NCBI GenBank assembly: GCA_009885105.1
Contig: VFLI01000003.1
Span: 1 to 64,000, forward strand
DNA: 64,000 nt
Source: Spirochaetia bacterium
GTDB lineage: Bacteria > Spirochaetota > Leptospiria > Leptospirales > Leptonemataceae
Reading direction: 5' to 3'
Made by a program: the position numbers and the translations under genes
Shown: piece after piece, positions 1-7,968 of the stretch
How the letters are laid out: each line of letters starts with the position of its first letter
Position numbering within the stretch: position 1 is the first letter of the stretch
Notes under the pieces: model-generated
What the model was told of the DNA's origin: nothing
Databases searched by the model: none
What the model saw: the letters and a program-made list of their open reading frames with translations, nothing else

Positions 1-199
1 CAGTATCAACAAGGACACGGCTTACGGTCGCCGCTTTTGACCGGTCAGTGACATTTTCAATTTTGCAGCCTGTGTAAAAAGAACCCATAGAGAAAAAATG
101 CCTCTGGTTTCCCGGAATGTCAATAGAAATTACAGAATCAGCGAGAAGAAGAATATAAAAAACGCTCATTTGGGGGAAGGAAATCGTCGGCGATTCCAT
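1..199 (-). CDS. Possible partial hypothetical protein running off the left edge
   Basis: From an ATG at 199 the minus strand stays open to the window edge (66 codons), beginning MESPTISFPQ. It follows the ATPase gene by 31 bases on the same strand. I recognise no family and see no strong Shine-Dalgarno. It may be a real downstream gene or chance; the fragment is too short to decide. Confidence 0.3.
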   Translation of the reverse strand, partial: MESPTISFPQMSVFYILLLADSVISIDIPGNQRHFFSMGSFYTGCKIENVTDRSKAATVSRVLVDT

Positions 200-230
200 G
201 GTGGAACTGACGTACGTTGAACGCAGGCAA

Positions 231-1436
231 TTACAAAAGCTGGGAAAGAAACGTCAATGCCGGAACGACAATCGGTCCGCGCGGCTTTGAAAAACAATCT
301 GCATCCACATATTGAGAATCTATCACAATCTGAAAAGCAAAAGGAGCCTTTATTTTCTTTTGATAATAATCGAGAGATTTACTGAGAGCTTCTTCATTCT
401 TCTTCACCTCCGCCAGAAACCATGGTTTTCCGTCACGGATAACCAAAAAATCCACTTCATTTTTTTCCTTATCACGAAGATAGCCCAACTGAAATTTTCC
501 CAGGCCCATATCATTCCAGCCGTCCACAGCTTTGAGAAGATGGCATGCTACGAAAGTTTCTGCCCTATCGCCAGGGTCTTCAATCCCGGCCCAATCACGC
601 AAATACCATTTGGGTTCCTTTCTGAGCGACCTCGATACGTTCTTAAACCAGGGATTGATCAAAAAACCTAAGTGCAGGTCTCGGAGACTGGTCACCCACC
701 GGCGCACCGTGTCAGAGGATACGCGAATTTCTGCGGCCAGATTGGAGTAAACAAGCTGATGGGCCGAACGATCCAATAAAATTTTGACCAGCACTTCGAT
801 CTGATCGATTTGCTGGATCTGCGTCAGATCCCTGATATCCTCGCGAACCAGCTGTTCACGGCGAAGATTCTGCCATCGCCGGCTGAAACGAGCGTCTCTT
901 TTCAGATATGGTTCCGGATAACCGCCATGTCTCCACAGAGCTTCAAAGTCCGATGCGCTGATTTCTTTTGGGGAACGAACGATTCTTCCCGTTTCCGGTA
1001 AATCTGTGGAGATGATTTCAGCCACGGAGAAAGGATGCATATGATAAATAAAATATCGCCCCATCATACTGTCGCCGCCTCGGCGATATACATCCATTCG
1101 ACTGCTGCCTGTGACGAGAATGCGAAGGAGATCTCCGTAGGTATCAAAAAAGCCCTTCAGATAACTCTTCCATTGCCGGTATTTATGAAGCTCATCAAAG
1201 AGAACAGCCGGAGTCTTGTTTGAGAGACGGTCCAGTTTGAGCGATTCAGCGAGCTTTTGAGGTCCGGCGAGAATCTTTTCCCGGTCATTCAAATTATCCC
1301 AGTTGATATACTGATCGGCATGGCCCCGGCATGTTGTGGTCTTTCCAACCTGCCGCGGGCCTATCACAAAGGCCATCTGACGATGAAGGAGCAATTGTTC
1401 TGCAAGAAGAGTATCGTAAATTCGGAAAGATTTCAT
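231..1436 (-). CDS. AAA+ ATPase of the DUF4143 family
   Basis: A 401-residue protein with the AAA_14/DUF4143 layout. The N-terminal ATPase has a Walker A, GPRQVGKTT, at residues 26-34, a Walker B, AVLFDE, near 77-82, and a sensor-like LVTGSSR near 107. The C-terminal part has the restriction-nuclease-like pattern EVDFLVIRDG...FLAEVKK near 329-346, which is typical of DUF4143. Family members are common in accessory regions; their biological role is poorly known and many are thought to be defence or DNA-transaction ATPases. It stands alone on the minus strand beside a pseudogene remnant and a toxin-antitoxin pair, which fits an accessory island. Family call is firm; function is open. Confidence 0.9.
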   Translation of the reverse strand: MKSFRIYDTLLAEQLLLHRQMAFVIGPRQVGKTTTCRGHADQYINWDNLNDREKILAGPQKLAESLKLDRLSNKTPAVLFDELHKYRQWKSYLKGFFDTYGDLLRILVTGSSRMDVYRRGGDSMMGRYFIYHMHPFSVAEIISTDLPETGRIVRSPKEISASDFEALWRHGGYPEPYLKRDARFSRRWQNLRREQLVREDIRDLTQIQQIDQIEVLVKILLDRSAHQLVYSNLAAEIRVSSDTVRRWVTSLRDLHLGFLINPWFKNVSRSLRKEPKWYLRDWAGIEDPGDRAETFVACHLLKAVDGWNDMGLGKFQLGYLRDKEKNEVDFLVIRDGKPWFLAEVKKNEEALSKSLDYYQKKIKAPFAFQIVIDSQYVDADCFSKPRGPIVVPALTFLSQLL

Positions 1437-1541
1437 TCCCGACTATATTCGACTGCATCGTAAAATAGTCAAGACTTTTTGACGATACCCATTATTTTAG
1501 CCAACACAACTCCTGTCCCGGCCTGGCAGACCACTGCATAG

Positions 1542-1667
1542 GCCGATGTTGATTTTCCCGCGGGAAGCACAACAGCCATTCAGGTATACGGCCAGCCGAA
1601 TTTCACATCCGGTACGGCCAATTATCCGAACGGACCTTACGGCGTTCCTCTGGCGGCGAGTCTGTAA
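1542..1667 (+). pseudogene. Remnant of an NHL-repeat protein gene
   Basis: Forty-one codons are open in one frame just after a TAG, and read ...FPAGSTTAIQVYGQPNF...NYPNGPYGVP... before a TAA. That pattern (PAGSTTA-x-QVYGQPNFTS) is the blade signature of the secreted NHL beta-propeller proteins that are abundant in Leptospirales. There is no start codon, no signal peptide and less than one full repeat, so this is a decayed fragment. It fills most of the 337-base gap between the ATPase gene and the antitoxin gene. The rest of the gap holds only the promoter described next. Confidence 0.6.
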
Positions 1668-1738
1668 TCAGCCAAAAAGATTTTAAGGCCGGTGAAGGTA
1701 CTGGAAAGTGAAATCAGCGAGATCAGCAAATGTACTTC

Positions 1739-1771
1739 TTGACAATTAAAATGACTGTCTACATATAGACA
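1739..1771 (+). promoter_or_regulatory. Promoter with palindromic operator for the toxin-antitoxin pair
   Basis: A -35 TTGACA lies at 1739-1744 and, 17 bases on, a -10 CATATA at 1762-1767. A perfect inverted repeat TGTCTA-cata-TAGACA occupies 1756-1771 and covers the -10. This is the usual arrangement for autorepression by the antitoxin or the toxin-antitoxin complex. The antitoxin ATG is at 1774, about where transcription should start, so the message may be leaderless. Confidence 0.65.
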
Positions 1772-1773
1772 TT

Positions 1774-2010
1774 ATGAAAGCCTCCATTCTCGACCTCAGG
1801 TATCGGACCAAGGACATCCTCAAAGCATTGCGCAATCGTGAGAAGGTCACCATCCTGTATCATGGAATTGAAACAGGAATCATCCATCCAGTAGAACCGG
1901 AGAATCCTCCCGGGGCAGCCCAGACAGAATTTTTTGGAATGTATGCAAAGGATAAAGAGAGCGTGCAGACAACCATGAAACGGCTCAGAAAAAACCGTTA
2001 TGCTCTTTGA
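1774..2010 (+). CDS. Phd/YefM-like antitoxin
   Basis: A 78-residue protein starting MKASILDLRYRTKDILKAL, which matches the N-terminal DNA-binding fold of Phd/YefM-type antitoxins that precede PIN toxins. The C-terminal half (PVEPENPPG onward) would be the toxin-neutralising tail. Its last 11 bases overlap the PIN toxin gene, the coupling usual in such modules. A palindrome over its promoter suggests autoregulation. No ribosome binding site is visible, consistent with leaderless translation. The family call rests on the N-terminal pattern and the neighbour. Confidence 0.8.
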   Translation: MKASILDLRYRTKDILKALRNREKVTILYHGIETGIIHPVEPENPPGAAQTEFFGMYAKDKESVQTTMKRLRKNRYAL

Positions 2011-2398
2011 TACGGACATTCTTATCTGGATGCAGCGAGGCAATCGTAAGGCTGCGGAATTGATCGATCAAACGCCGGCGCGCTGCATTTCAATTATTAC
2101 TTCAATGGAGCTTTTGCAGGAGGCGCAGAAACAGCTGCACCACCGTATTATCAAAGACTTTCTTCAAAAACTTAAATTCGATGTGCTGCCGCTCAGTGAA
2201 AACATCGGTCATCGGGCTCTTGTCTATGTGGAAGAGTACGCTCTTTCCTCCGGTTTGACAGCTGCAGATGCGATCATCGCAGCAACGGCTGCGGAGTCGG
2301 GCATGCCTCTGTGCACATCGAACCAGAAGAATTTCAAGCCGATCCAGGAACTGGAACTTAGAATCTTCAAGCCCGGGCAGGGAATTGCAAAAGGGTAA
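2000..2398 (+). CDS. PIN-domain ribonuclease toxin (VapC type)
   Basis: A 132-residue PIN domain. The acidic active-site positions are visible: Asp4 (with Asp6) in MLFDTDILIW, Glu37 in TSMELLQ and Asp90 in LTAADAIIAA; the fourth position is an Asn in TSNQKNF, a common variant. Enzymes of this family cut tRNA or other RNAs with Mg2+ and halt translation unless bound by the partner antitoxin. The gene overlaps the antitoxin by 11 bases and has no separate promoter. The target RNA cannot be told from sequence. Confidence 0.88.
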   Translation: MLFDTDILIWMQRGNRKAAELIDQTPARCISIITSMELLQEAQKQLHHRIIKDFLQKLKFDVLPLSENIGHRALVYVEEYALSSGLTAADAIIAATAAESGMPLCTSNQKNFKPIQELELRIFKPGQGIAKG

Positions 2399-2438
2399 AA
2401 AAGGTTGATTCTGAACGGGGCCGGACAAGGATAGTATT

Positions 2439-2645
2439 ATGGAAGAAGTCGGCAAATCCATCGTATCCATTCGCCGCAAAAATCAAATCAATTTGCCGGC
2501 TGATAATTATCGTCGGATGGAACAACTTCTGGCAGAAATGGAGAAGCTCCGGCCGTACCGGAAGCCTCAGAATCGTATGTATCGATTCGACACCTGGGAA
2601 GCTCTGGAAAAATTTACCATCAGACGCGCCTCGGAAAAACTTTAA
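2439..2645 (+). CDS. Small protein coupled to a nucleotidyltransferase-fold gene
   Basis: A 68-residue protein, MEEVGKSIVSIRRKNQINLP..., with a ribosome binding site AAGGA seven bases upstream of the ATG. Its stop TAA overlaps the next gene's ATG by one base (TAATG), so the two are translationally coupled. The sequence is basic at the N-terminus and has no domain I can name with confidence. By position it could be the small partner of a nucleotidyltransferase-based toxin-antitoxin module, but nothing in the sequence proves that. Confidence 0.65.
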   Translation: MEEVGKSIVSIRRKNQINLPADNYRRMEQLLAEMEKLRPYRKPQNRMYRFDTWEALEKFTIRRASEKL

Positions 2646-3100
2646 TGAGCCGCGGACTGAAAGATGTCTGTGCGGTCTTCAATCATAACAAGGTGGAGTA
2701 TATGATCGCCGGAGCGCATGCCTGCGCCCTGCAGGGACACATCCGCGCGACAGAAGATATTGATATTCTTATAAAGAATTCTCCGGAAAATCTGGAGCGG
2801 ACTGTAATGGCTCTGATGGAAATATTTCCGGATCTGCCGGAGAAAATCACAACGCATGATATTTCAGATAATATAGTATTGAAGATTGCAGATGATATCG
2901 AAGTGGATGTTTCCATAAGCGCCTGGTCTGTGAGTTACGATGAGGCGCTTCCCGGAAAGGAGAATACTGTGATCGACGGAGTGGACATACCGTATCTTGG
3001 TATCAAAGAACTGATCAGGAGCAAATCAACATCTCGCGAGATCGATATCTGGGATGTTCGTATTTTAGAAGAGATTTTGCGAAAGAAGGGAACTGTCTGA
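2645..3100 (+). CDS. Nucleotidyltransferase-fold protein (AbiEii/DUF6036-like)
   Basis: A 151-residue protein with the minimal nucleotidyltransferase pattern: a G-A-H-A stretch near residues 23-26, then GHIRATEDIDILI with Asp38 and Asp40, and a third acidic residue in EVDVS (Asp88). Such folds transfer nucleotides to proteins or tRNA. In accessory loci they often act as toxins paired with a small antitoxin. It is co-transcribed with the 68-residue protein just upstream. All three metal-binding carboxylates are present, so it should be catalytically competent; substrate unknown. Confidence 0.75.
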   Translation: MSRGLKDVCAVFNHNKVEYMIAGAHACALQGHIRATEDIDILIKNSPENLERTVMALMEIFPDLPEKITTHDISDNIVLKIADDIEVDVSISAWSVSYDEALPGKENTVIDGVDIPYLGIKELIRSKSTSREIDIWDVRILEEILRKKGTV

Positions 3101-3142
3101 TTTCTTTTTGGGCTGCGCAGAGGCTGGCGCCCAATTCTCATC

Positions 3143-3171
3143 TTGACATCTAACGCTGGTCTTCATACTTT
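3143..3171 (+). promoter_or_regulatory. Promoter for the DinB-family gene
   Basis: TTGACA at 3143-3148 and TACTTT at 3166-3171 are separated by 17 bases. The predicted start point near 3178 leaves a short leader with AGGAG just before the ATG at 3191. This placement also excludes an upstream in-frame TTG start at 3143, which would lie inside the -35 box. Confidence 0.6.
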
Positions 3172-3190
3172 AACCTTCAGGAGCCAACCT

Positions 3191-3727
3191 ATGTCGACCC
3201 TCACCACACCGGACAAAATCCAGAATATACAGGAGTATGTTTCAGCCTGGCAGATTGTCAGAAAAGAACTGCTGGACGTTCTGGGCACAGTTGCGCCGGA
3301 AAATTTTCAGAAGACCGCCGTTTCAGGATGGAACCCGTCCGAAATCGCCGAGCATCTGTATCTGACGCAGTTCAATGTTGCGCGCGTGATTCCCGTCATT
3401 CTTGCGGGTAAGTTCGGCCTTACCAGAGAAGAAATTCCCGCGCTCGATTACTCGAAGTCCTATGATCAGATCGCCCGTCCGCGCGGTGTAAAAAATCCGG
3501 ATACCGTCAGCCCAACCGGAAAAATGGCAAAAGACGAGGCTCTGGAATCGCTGCAGAAAGCGATGGACAAACTGATCAAGAACACAACCGGAAAATCGCC
3601 TGACGATCTGCGAAGCCGCGGACTGGATCATCCTCTGCTGGGAAAGCTCAGTCTGCTGGACTGGCTGTGGGTGATGATTCTGCACGAAGGATCGCACCTG
3701 AGCGCGCTGAAGGCGAAAGTGCAGTAA
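3191..3727 (+). CDS. DinB-family protein
   Basis: A 178-residue four-helix-bundle protein of the DinB/YfiT type, starting MSTLTTPDK. The usual metal-site histidines are visible: one in SEIAEHLYLTQF near residue 57 and the pair in MILHEGSHLSALK near the C-terminus. Some relatives are thiol-dependent transferases (bacillithiol or mycothiol), but this is only a fold-level match and no substrate can be assigned. The start is set by AGGAG upstream and by a good promoter. It is transcribed alone. Confidence 0.85.
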   Translation: MSTLTTPDKIQNIQEYVSAWQIVRKELLDVLGTVAPENFQKTAVSGWNPSEIAEHLYLTQFNVARVIPVILAGKFGLTREEIPALDYSKSYDQIARPRGVKNPDTVSPTGKMAKDEALESLQKAMDKLIKNTTGKSPDDLRSRGLDHPLLGKLSLLDWLWVMILHEGSHLSALKAKVQ

Positions 3728-3745
3728 TAGGCCAGTTTAAGGAAA

Positions 3746-3889
3746 ATCACGCAGAGCCCGCAATGGACGCGGAGGAGAACAATAGAAACCCTGCATTAAA
3801 AGCGCCGGAACTCTTACATGCGTGAGTTTTTTTTTGCCATCTTTTACTTTGCGCCTGCCGCAGGCAGGTCTCTGCGACCTCTGCGTGAT
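3746..3889. repeat. Long-range inverted repeat of the cgcagag type
   Basis: An 11-base arm atcacgcagag at 3746-3756 is matched perfectly by ctctgcgtgat at 3879-3889. Between them are further fragments of the same theme (gacgcggagg, ctctgcgacc) and a small palindrome gcctgc-c-gcaggc at 3853-3865. It fills the gap between the converging DinB and IMPase genes and looks like a decayed dispersed intergenic element rather than a terminator. Confidence 0.5.
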
Positions 3890-3914
3890 GTACTGTCTTT
3901 AAAGTGGCGCAGTG

Positions 3915-4727
3915 CTAATTTATTCCTTCCACGCTGCGGGCCTGGGATAGAATTTCCACGATGCGGTTGTGAATCGCTCCGTTGGAGGCGATGATTTCCG
4001 GCAGCTTCAGATCGAACATGCCGCCGGTAAAACTGGTTAATTTGCCGCCCGCCTCGCCGAGAATAACGGCAGCCGCGCAGAGATCCCAGCTCTTCACTCC
4101 CCGTTCCCACATTGCGTCAAACCGGCCTTCTGCAATCCAGCACATATCCAGAATTGCCGAACCGGTGCGGCGCAGTCCGGTGCCGCTGGACACAAAGGCG
4201 GAAATATCCGCCAGAAGCTCCGTTACGATTTCATCGCGGTGATACGGAAGCCCCGTGACGACGAGGGCGCGGCGGATATCCTCGACGGCTGTCACGCGGA
4301 TCGGCCTGCTGTTTTTGTTCGCGCCCGAGCCGTATACGGCTGTGTACGTGTCTCCCAGGGCGGGAACCAGGACAATGCCGGCAATCGGCGTGCCGCGGAA
4401 AGCCAGTCCGACTGAGCAGCAGAAGAGCGGCAGCCCGTGAATGAAGTTTCTTGTCCCGTCCACAGGATCGATCCACCATTCAAATTCGCCGTCCTCTCCC
4501 AGTGTGCCGGCTTCCTCGCTGTGGATGCGGTCCTTTGTAAAATTTGTCTGGATCGGCGCGACTATAACTTTTTCAGCGAAAAGATCCGCCGCCTGCATCA
4601 GCTGTCTGTCATGCGCGGCGGTATGCGAGTCGCGGATCGTTATTTTTTCCTGGTATTCAAGAAGCCGGGGGCCCAGCTGGATCAGAGCGGATGATACGAT
4701 TGCCAGACGAGACTGGACCTCGTCCAT
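3915..4727 (-). CDS. Inositol monophosphatase-family phosphatase
   Basis: This is a Mg2+-dependent sugar-phosphatase family enzyme (IMPase/SuhB/HisN-like). The metal-site motifs are clear: EEAGT, then WWIDPVDGTRNFIHGLP, and the C-terminal WERGVKSWDLCAAAVIL followed by EAGG. I chose the ATG at 4727 because GGTGGA lies seven bases upstream, giving 270 residues, the normal family length. In-frame ATGs at 4742, 4757 and 4820 would add a tail without family similarity. Substrate could be inositol-1-phosphate, histidinol phosphate or another sugar phosphate. It diverges from the PAP2 gene. Confidence 0.88.
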   Translation of the reverse strand: MDEVQSRLAIVSSALIQLGPRLLEYQEKITIRDSHTAAHDRQLMQAADLFAEKVIVAPIQTNFTKDRIHSEEAGTLGEDGEFEWWIDPVDGTRNFIHGLPLFCCSVGLAFRGTPIAGIVLVPALGDTYTAVYGSGANKNSRPIRVTAVEDIRRALVVTGLPYHRDEIVTELLADISAFVSSGTGLRRTGSAILDMCWIAEGRFDAMWERGVKSWDLCAAAVILGEAGGKLTSFTGGMFDLKLPEIIASNGAIHNRIVEILSQARSVEGIN

Positions 4728-4841
4728 GGGGAATTCCACCATCTGAATTTGGGTCATATATGGACAGTGGACAGGGATAAATCTTTCTGTCAACTTTTGT
4801 AATTTGCTTGCTCTGGGCAATGAGCCATTTCAAATCGCAGG

Positions 4842-5798
4842 ATGATACAAAAAGCCGGACTGGATTTCATCTTCTATATTCAGACAGCCATGCCTGGTCT
4901 GGAAAATCTCATGCAGGCTCTGTCTATGCTCGGAACGGAAAACTTTTTTATGGCCGTCATAGGTTATCTGCTATGGTGCCGCAACCGCTACGCGGCTCTG
5001 AGACTTCTGGCGCTGCTGATTTTCTGCGACTATGTGAATCTGACCGCCAAATGGATATTTTTCGAACCCCGGCCGTACTGGATCGACGCAAGATTGACGG
5101 CTTTTGCTTTTGAATCGACCTTTGGCATTCCCTCAGGGCACGCTCAGGATGCTGTTGTTTTCTGGGGTTACCTGGCCATGATCGATGGAGATCGAAAGAA
5201 GCTTAAGGGCAGGCTGCTCCTGGCCTGTTCCATGATTCTGGCGATCTGCTTTTCCCGCATGTATCTGGCCGTGCACTTTCCTCATGACATACTGCTCGGG
5301 CTTGTTCTGGGTCTGGCCGTGCTTCTGGCGGGATTGCGGTTTCTTCCAGTCCTGGAAAAATATCTTCTGGAGAAAACTTCTGTCGGTTTGATTCAAACCG
5401 GCCTAATTGTTTCTGCGCTTATGCTGGCGCTCTCAGTGATAATTCGAGCCTATTTCAAGAGTATTTCGAATGTGTATTCTGCAGATCCCTGGAGCATGAA
5501 AGGGGCTGTAATAAGCGCGGCAACAGCAGGCGCCATAATAATTTCTCTGGGTATGCTCAAATCCAATTTCGATTTTCGCGCGGATAAAAACGGACAGAAG
5601 CTGCTTCGTTTCATCATCGGCATAGCCGGCGTGGCTGCGATCATGGGTATCGGGACTCTTCTGCCGTCGGATGAAACCCTGCGGGCGCTGGAGCTGAGGT
5701 ATTTGAAATATTTCCTGATGAGCTTCTGGGCCTGCGGCGCAGTATACTTTATTTTTCAGCGCGCAGGACTGGCCAGAAACACTTCTGTTTCCACTTGA
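4842..5798 (+). CDS. PAP2-superfamily membrane phosphatase
   Basis: A 318-residue integral membrane protein with the full PAP2 signature: KWIFFEPRPYW (the K-x6-RP motif), PSGHAQ, and SRMYLAVHFPHDIL (the SR-x5-H-x3-D motif). This family removes phosphate from lipid phosphates such as undecaprenyl pyrophosphate or phosphatidic acid. The C-terminal third adds several more hydrophobic segments beyond the catalytic core, so it is longer than a minimal PgpB. The start has only a weak, very close AGG, so the exact initiation site is uncertain. It diverges from the IMPase gene. Confidence 0.88.
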   Translation: MIQKAGLDFIFYIQTAMPGLENLMQALSMLGTENFFMAVIGYLLWCRNRYAALRLLALLIFCDYVNLTAKWIFFEPRPYWIDARLTAFAFESTFGIPSGHAQDAVVFWGYLAMIDGDRKKLKGRLLLACSMILAICFSRMYLAVHFPHDILLGLVLGLAVLLAGLRFLPVLEKYLLEKTSVGLIQTGLIVSALMLALSVIIRAYFKSISNVYSADPWSMKGAVISAATAGAIIISLGMLKSNFDFRADKNGQKLLRFIIGIAGVAAIMGIGTLLPSDETLRALELRYLKYFLMSFWACGAVYFIFQRAGLARNTSVST

Positions 5799-5937
5799 AA
5801 TTTCGGGCAGAGGAGAGTCACTTTTTTGCCCGGATTCATCCGCTAAGTTCTTTTTTTATTTACAGCCAGGATTGCCGGGAGAAAATTTCGGATCGGGCGC
5901 ATGAAAGTGCGTCCAGTTGCTGGCAAGGAACCGTACA

Positions 5938-6873
5938 ATGACTTACAATGGAAAAAAACTTCAGGAATCGGGCATAAAATTTTCTTTTTATTTCGCTGCA
6001 ATTGCTGTCATTTTAGGCTCAGCGGCAATCAGCAGCTGTGCCCCTGTTGTTTACAAAAACAACGCAGAAAAGGCCGCGGCAATATACCAGTACAATCGGG
6101 ATATGTTCCAGCGGGTAGTTGTGGAGCTGGTGAAACGCAATCTTGTGTATTCAATGCCGGATGGGAAGTCGATTCTGAATGTTTTTGATTTTGATCATAC
6201 TCTCGTCAACACGCTGACAATAGTTCCGGTTCAGAACAGCGCCGGAGAAACAGAAATGCGCGATTCAAAATGCGGCGTGTTCACCGCGGCGGATAAAGCG
6301 GACTTCTCCGTATTCACGCGTAAAGCTGTCTATGACAGCGAGCCCATCGAGCCGGCATTTGCGCATCTACAGGCATACAGTTCAGAAGCATCCTGGAATT
6401 TTGTGCTGACGGCCCGCAGTCAGCCGCATACTTTTTCTTCCGTCTATGAATATACGGCCATGCACGGTCCGGAACTCAACGGTGTTATCGCGGTGAATTC
6501 CAGAATCCTTATAGAATCGCTCTGGGAAAAGCTGCGGCTTCCTTACGGCATCACGGCTGTGCCCTCAGAAATGAAGAAAGCGCTTCTCATCGCCGCGCTT
6601 GCGGACCTTGCGATGAAAAAATCGAATCGTCTGGATCTTATACGATATCATGAGGATACAGACAGTCTGATGTCCGGCGCCATGCAGCTTCTGCCGATTC
6701 TGTTTCCCCGTATCAAGCAGGAATATTACGATTACCTTCGCTCCGGGACGGACGGTCATTATACGTACCGGGAACTGCCTCCGATCCGGTGGCAGGAAGG
6801 CCGGTTGACCGCGCAATCCGGCGAGGCTGTGGAAGCCGCGGCTTATTCCAGCGGAGACTGCCCGGTTAAATGA
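5938..6873 (+). CDS. HAD-like lipoprotein
   Basis: A 311-residue exported protein. The N-terminus has a hydrophobic stretch ending in an AISSC lipobox, so it should be a lipoprotein. It contains the HAD motif I, NVFDFDHTLVNT, about 60 residues after the cysteine, including both catalytic aspartates, and a Thr/Ser motif II candidate in FVLTARSQPH. The ATG at 5938 is preferred over an in-frame upstream start because AAGGA lies eight bases before it. Its stop overlaps the adenosine deaminase start (ATGA), so the two are coupled. Substrate unknown; envelope phosphatase is the likely class. Confidence 0.75.
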   Translation: MTYNGKKLQESGIKFSFYFAAIAVILGSAAISSCAPVVYKNNAEKAAAIYQYNRDMFQRVVVELVKRNLVYSMPDGKSILNVFDFDHTLVNTLTIVPVQNSAGETEMRDSKCGVFTAADKADFSVFTRKAVYDSEPIEPAFAHLQAYSSEASWNFVLTARSQPHTFSSVYEYTAMHGPELNGVIAVNSRILIESLWEKLRLPYGITAVPSEMKKALLIAALADLAMKKSNRLDLIRYHEDTDSLMSGAMQLLPILFPRIKQEYYDYLRSGTDGHYTYRELPPIRWQEGRLTAQSGEAVEAAAYSSGDCPVK

Positions 6874-7967
6874 AGGAATCGTCGGTGAATGAAAATTCCG
6901 ATTTTAAATCGGACAGTTACTTTTCGTCCATGCCCAAAGTGGATCTGCATCTGCACATTGACGGAGCTCTTCGCACACAGACGATTCTGGACCTTGCAAA
7001 AATAAAAAATCATCCTCTTCCGGCGACGACAGCGCCTGAACTGGACCGGTATGTGAAAGTTTCGCCGGACTGCCGCTCTCTTACCGATTTTCTCGCCACA
7101 TTTCATGTGTTCTATGATCTGTTAAAAGATCCCGCCGCTCTGGAGCGAGTCACCGAAGAACTCTGCGAGGATCTTATCCAGGACAATGTTATGTACGCGG
7201 AACTACGTTTTGCTCCCGTGCTTAATATTGTGGACCCTGAAAAAAATCCGAGTAATATGAAAATCATGATTGAAGCGGCGGCACGAGGGCTGGAAAAAGG
7301 AAGGAAGAAAGGCCTGGAGGGAGGACTGATTGTCTGCTGCTACAGGGGATTTCCCGTGGAAGCGGCCGTGCAGACGGTTCAGTTTGCTCACGAGGTCAAT
7401 CAGGAGGCAATTGCCGCCGGCAGAAGCAGGCCCGTTTACGGCATTGATCTTGCCGGGGATGAATCCCGGTTTGAAGCCAGACCTTTTTCGGAAGCGTTTC
7501 GACTGGCCCGGGAACTGGGTTTTCCTATTACGGTGCATGCTGCGGAGGCCTCGGGCTCCATTTCCGCGAAAGACGCTCTGGAATTTCTTCATGCCGACAG
7601 GATCGGGCACGGTGTGCGCATACGAGAAGACGCCCAACTGATGGAAATTGTGCGAGAAAAAAAGATTCCCCTGGAAATGTGCCTGACGTCGAATCTTCAG
7701 ACGGGCACCGTGAAAAGTCTTTCAGCTCATCCATTCGCCCAATATCTCCGTAACGGAATATCTGTGACAATCAATACCGACGATCCCGGCATTTCCGGCA
7801 TCAATCTGTCGCATGAATGGAAAATCGCCTCGGAGTGTTTTTCTCTTACAGCTGAAGAGCAGAAGAAAATTCTGATGAATTCTATCCAGGCGGCTTTTGC
7901 CCCGGATGATGTAAAAAAGCGGATTGCCGAAAGAGCTGCCGCTTTTTTTGACCGTGAGAGGAGATAG
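6870..7967 (+). CDS. add: Adenosine deaminase
   Basis: A 365-residue metal-dependent hydrolase. The zinc ligands are in VDLHLHIDGAL near residues 24-34 and in the VHAAEA and RIGHGV stretches, with NTDDP giving the last ligand; the glutamate next to the alanines is the catalytic acid. This is the standard set for adenosine deaminase, which turns adenosine into inosine for purine salvage. A related adenine or AMP deaminase cannot be fully excluded. The gene overlaps the HAD lipoprotein by four bases and is followed one base after its stop by the phosphatase gene, so all three form an operon. Confidence 0.9.
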   Translation: MKESSVNENSDFKSDSYFSSMPKVDLHLHIDGALRTQTILDLAKIKNHPLPATTAPELDRYVKVSPDCRSLTDFLATFHVFYDLLKDPAALERVTEELCEDLIQDNVMYAELRFAPVLNIVDPEKNPSNMKIMIEAAARGLEKGRKKGLEGGLIVCCYRGFPVEAAVQTVQFAHEVNQEAIAAGRSRPVYGIDLAGDESRFEARPFSEAFRLARELGFPITVHAAEASGSISAKDALEFLHADRIGHGVRIREDAQLMEIVREKKIPLEMCLTSNLQTGTVKSLSAHPFAQYLRNGISVTINTDDPGISGINLSHEWKIASECFSLTAEEQKKILMNSIQAAFAPDDVKKRIAERAAAFFDRERR

Positions 7968-7968
7968 T

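Noticed and set aside
1437-1541. tRNA or other RNA gene in the gaps of the window
   Set aside because: No TPsiC-like ggttcgaatcc or cloverleaf pattern was found in this or the other intergenic gaps.
3143-3190. Upstream TTG start for the DinB gene
   Set aside because: The TTG is inside a good -35 box and AGGAG supports ATG 3191.
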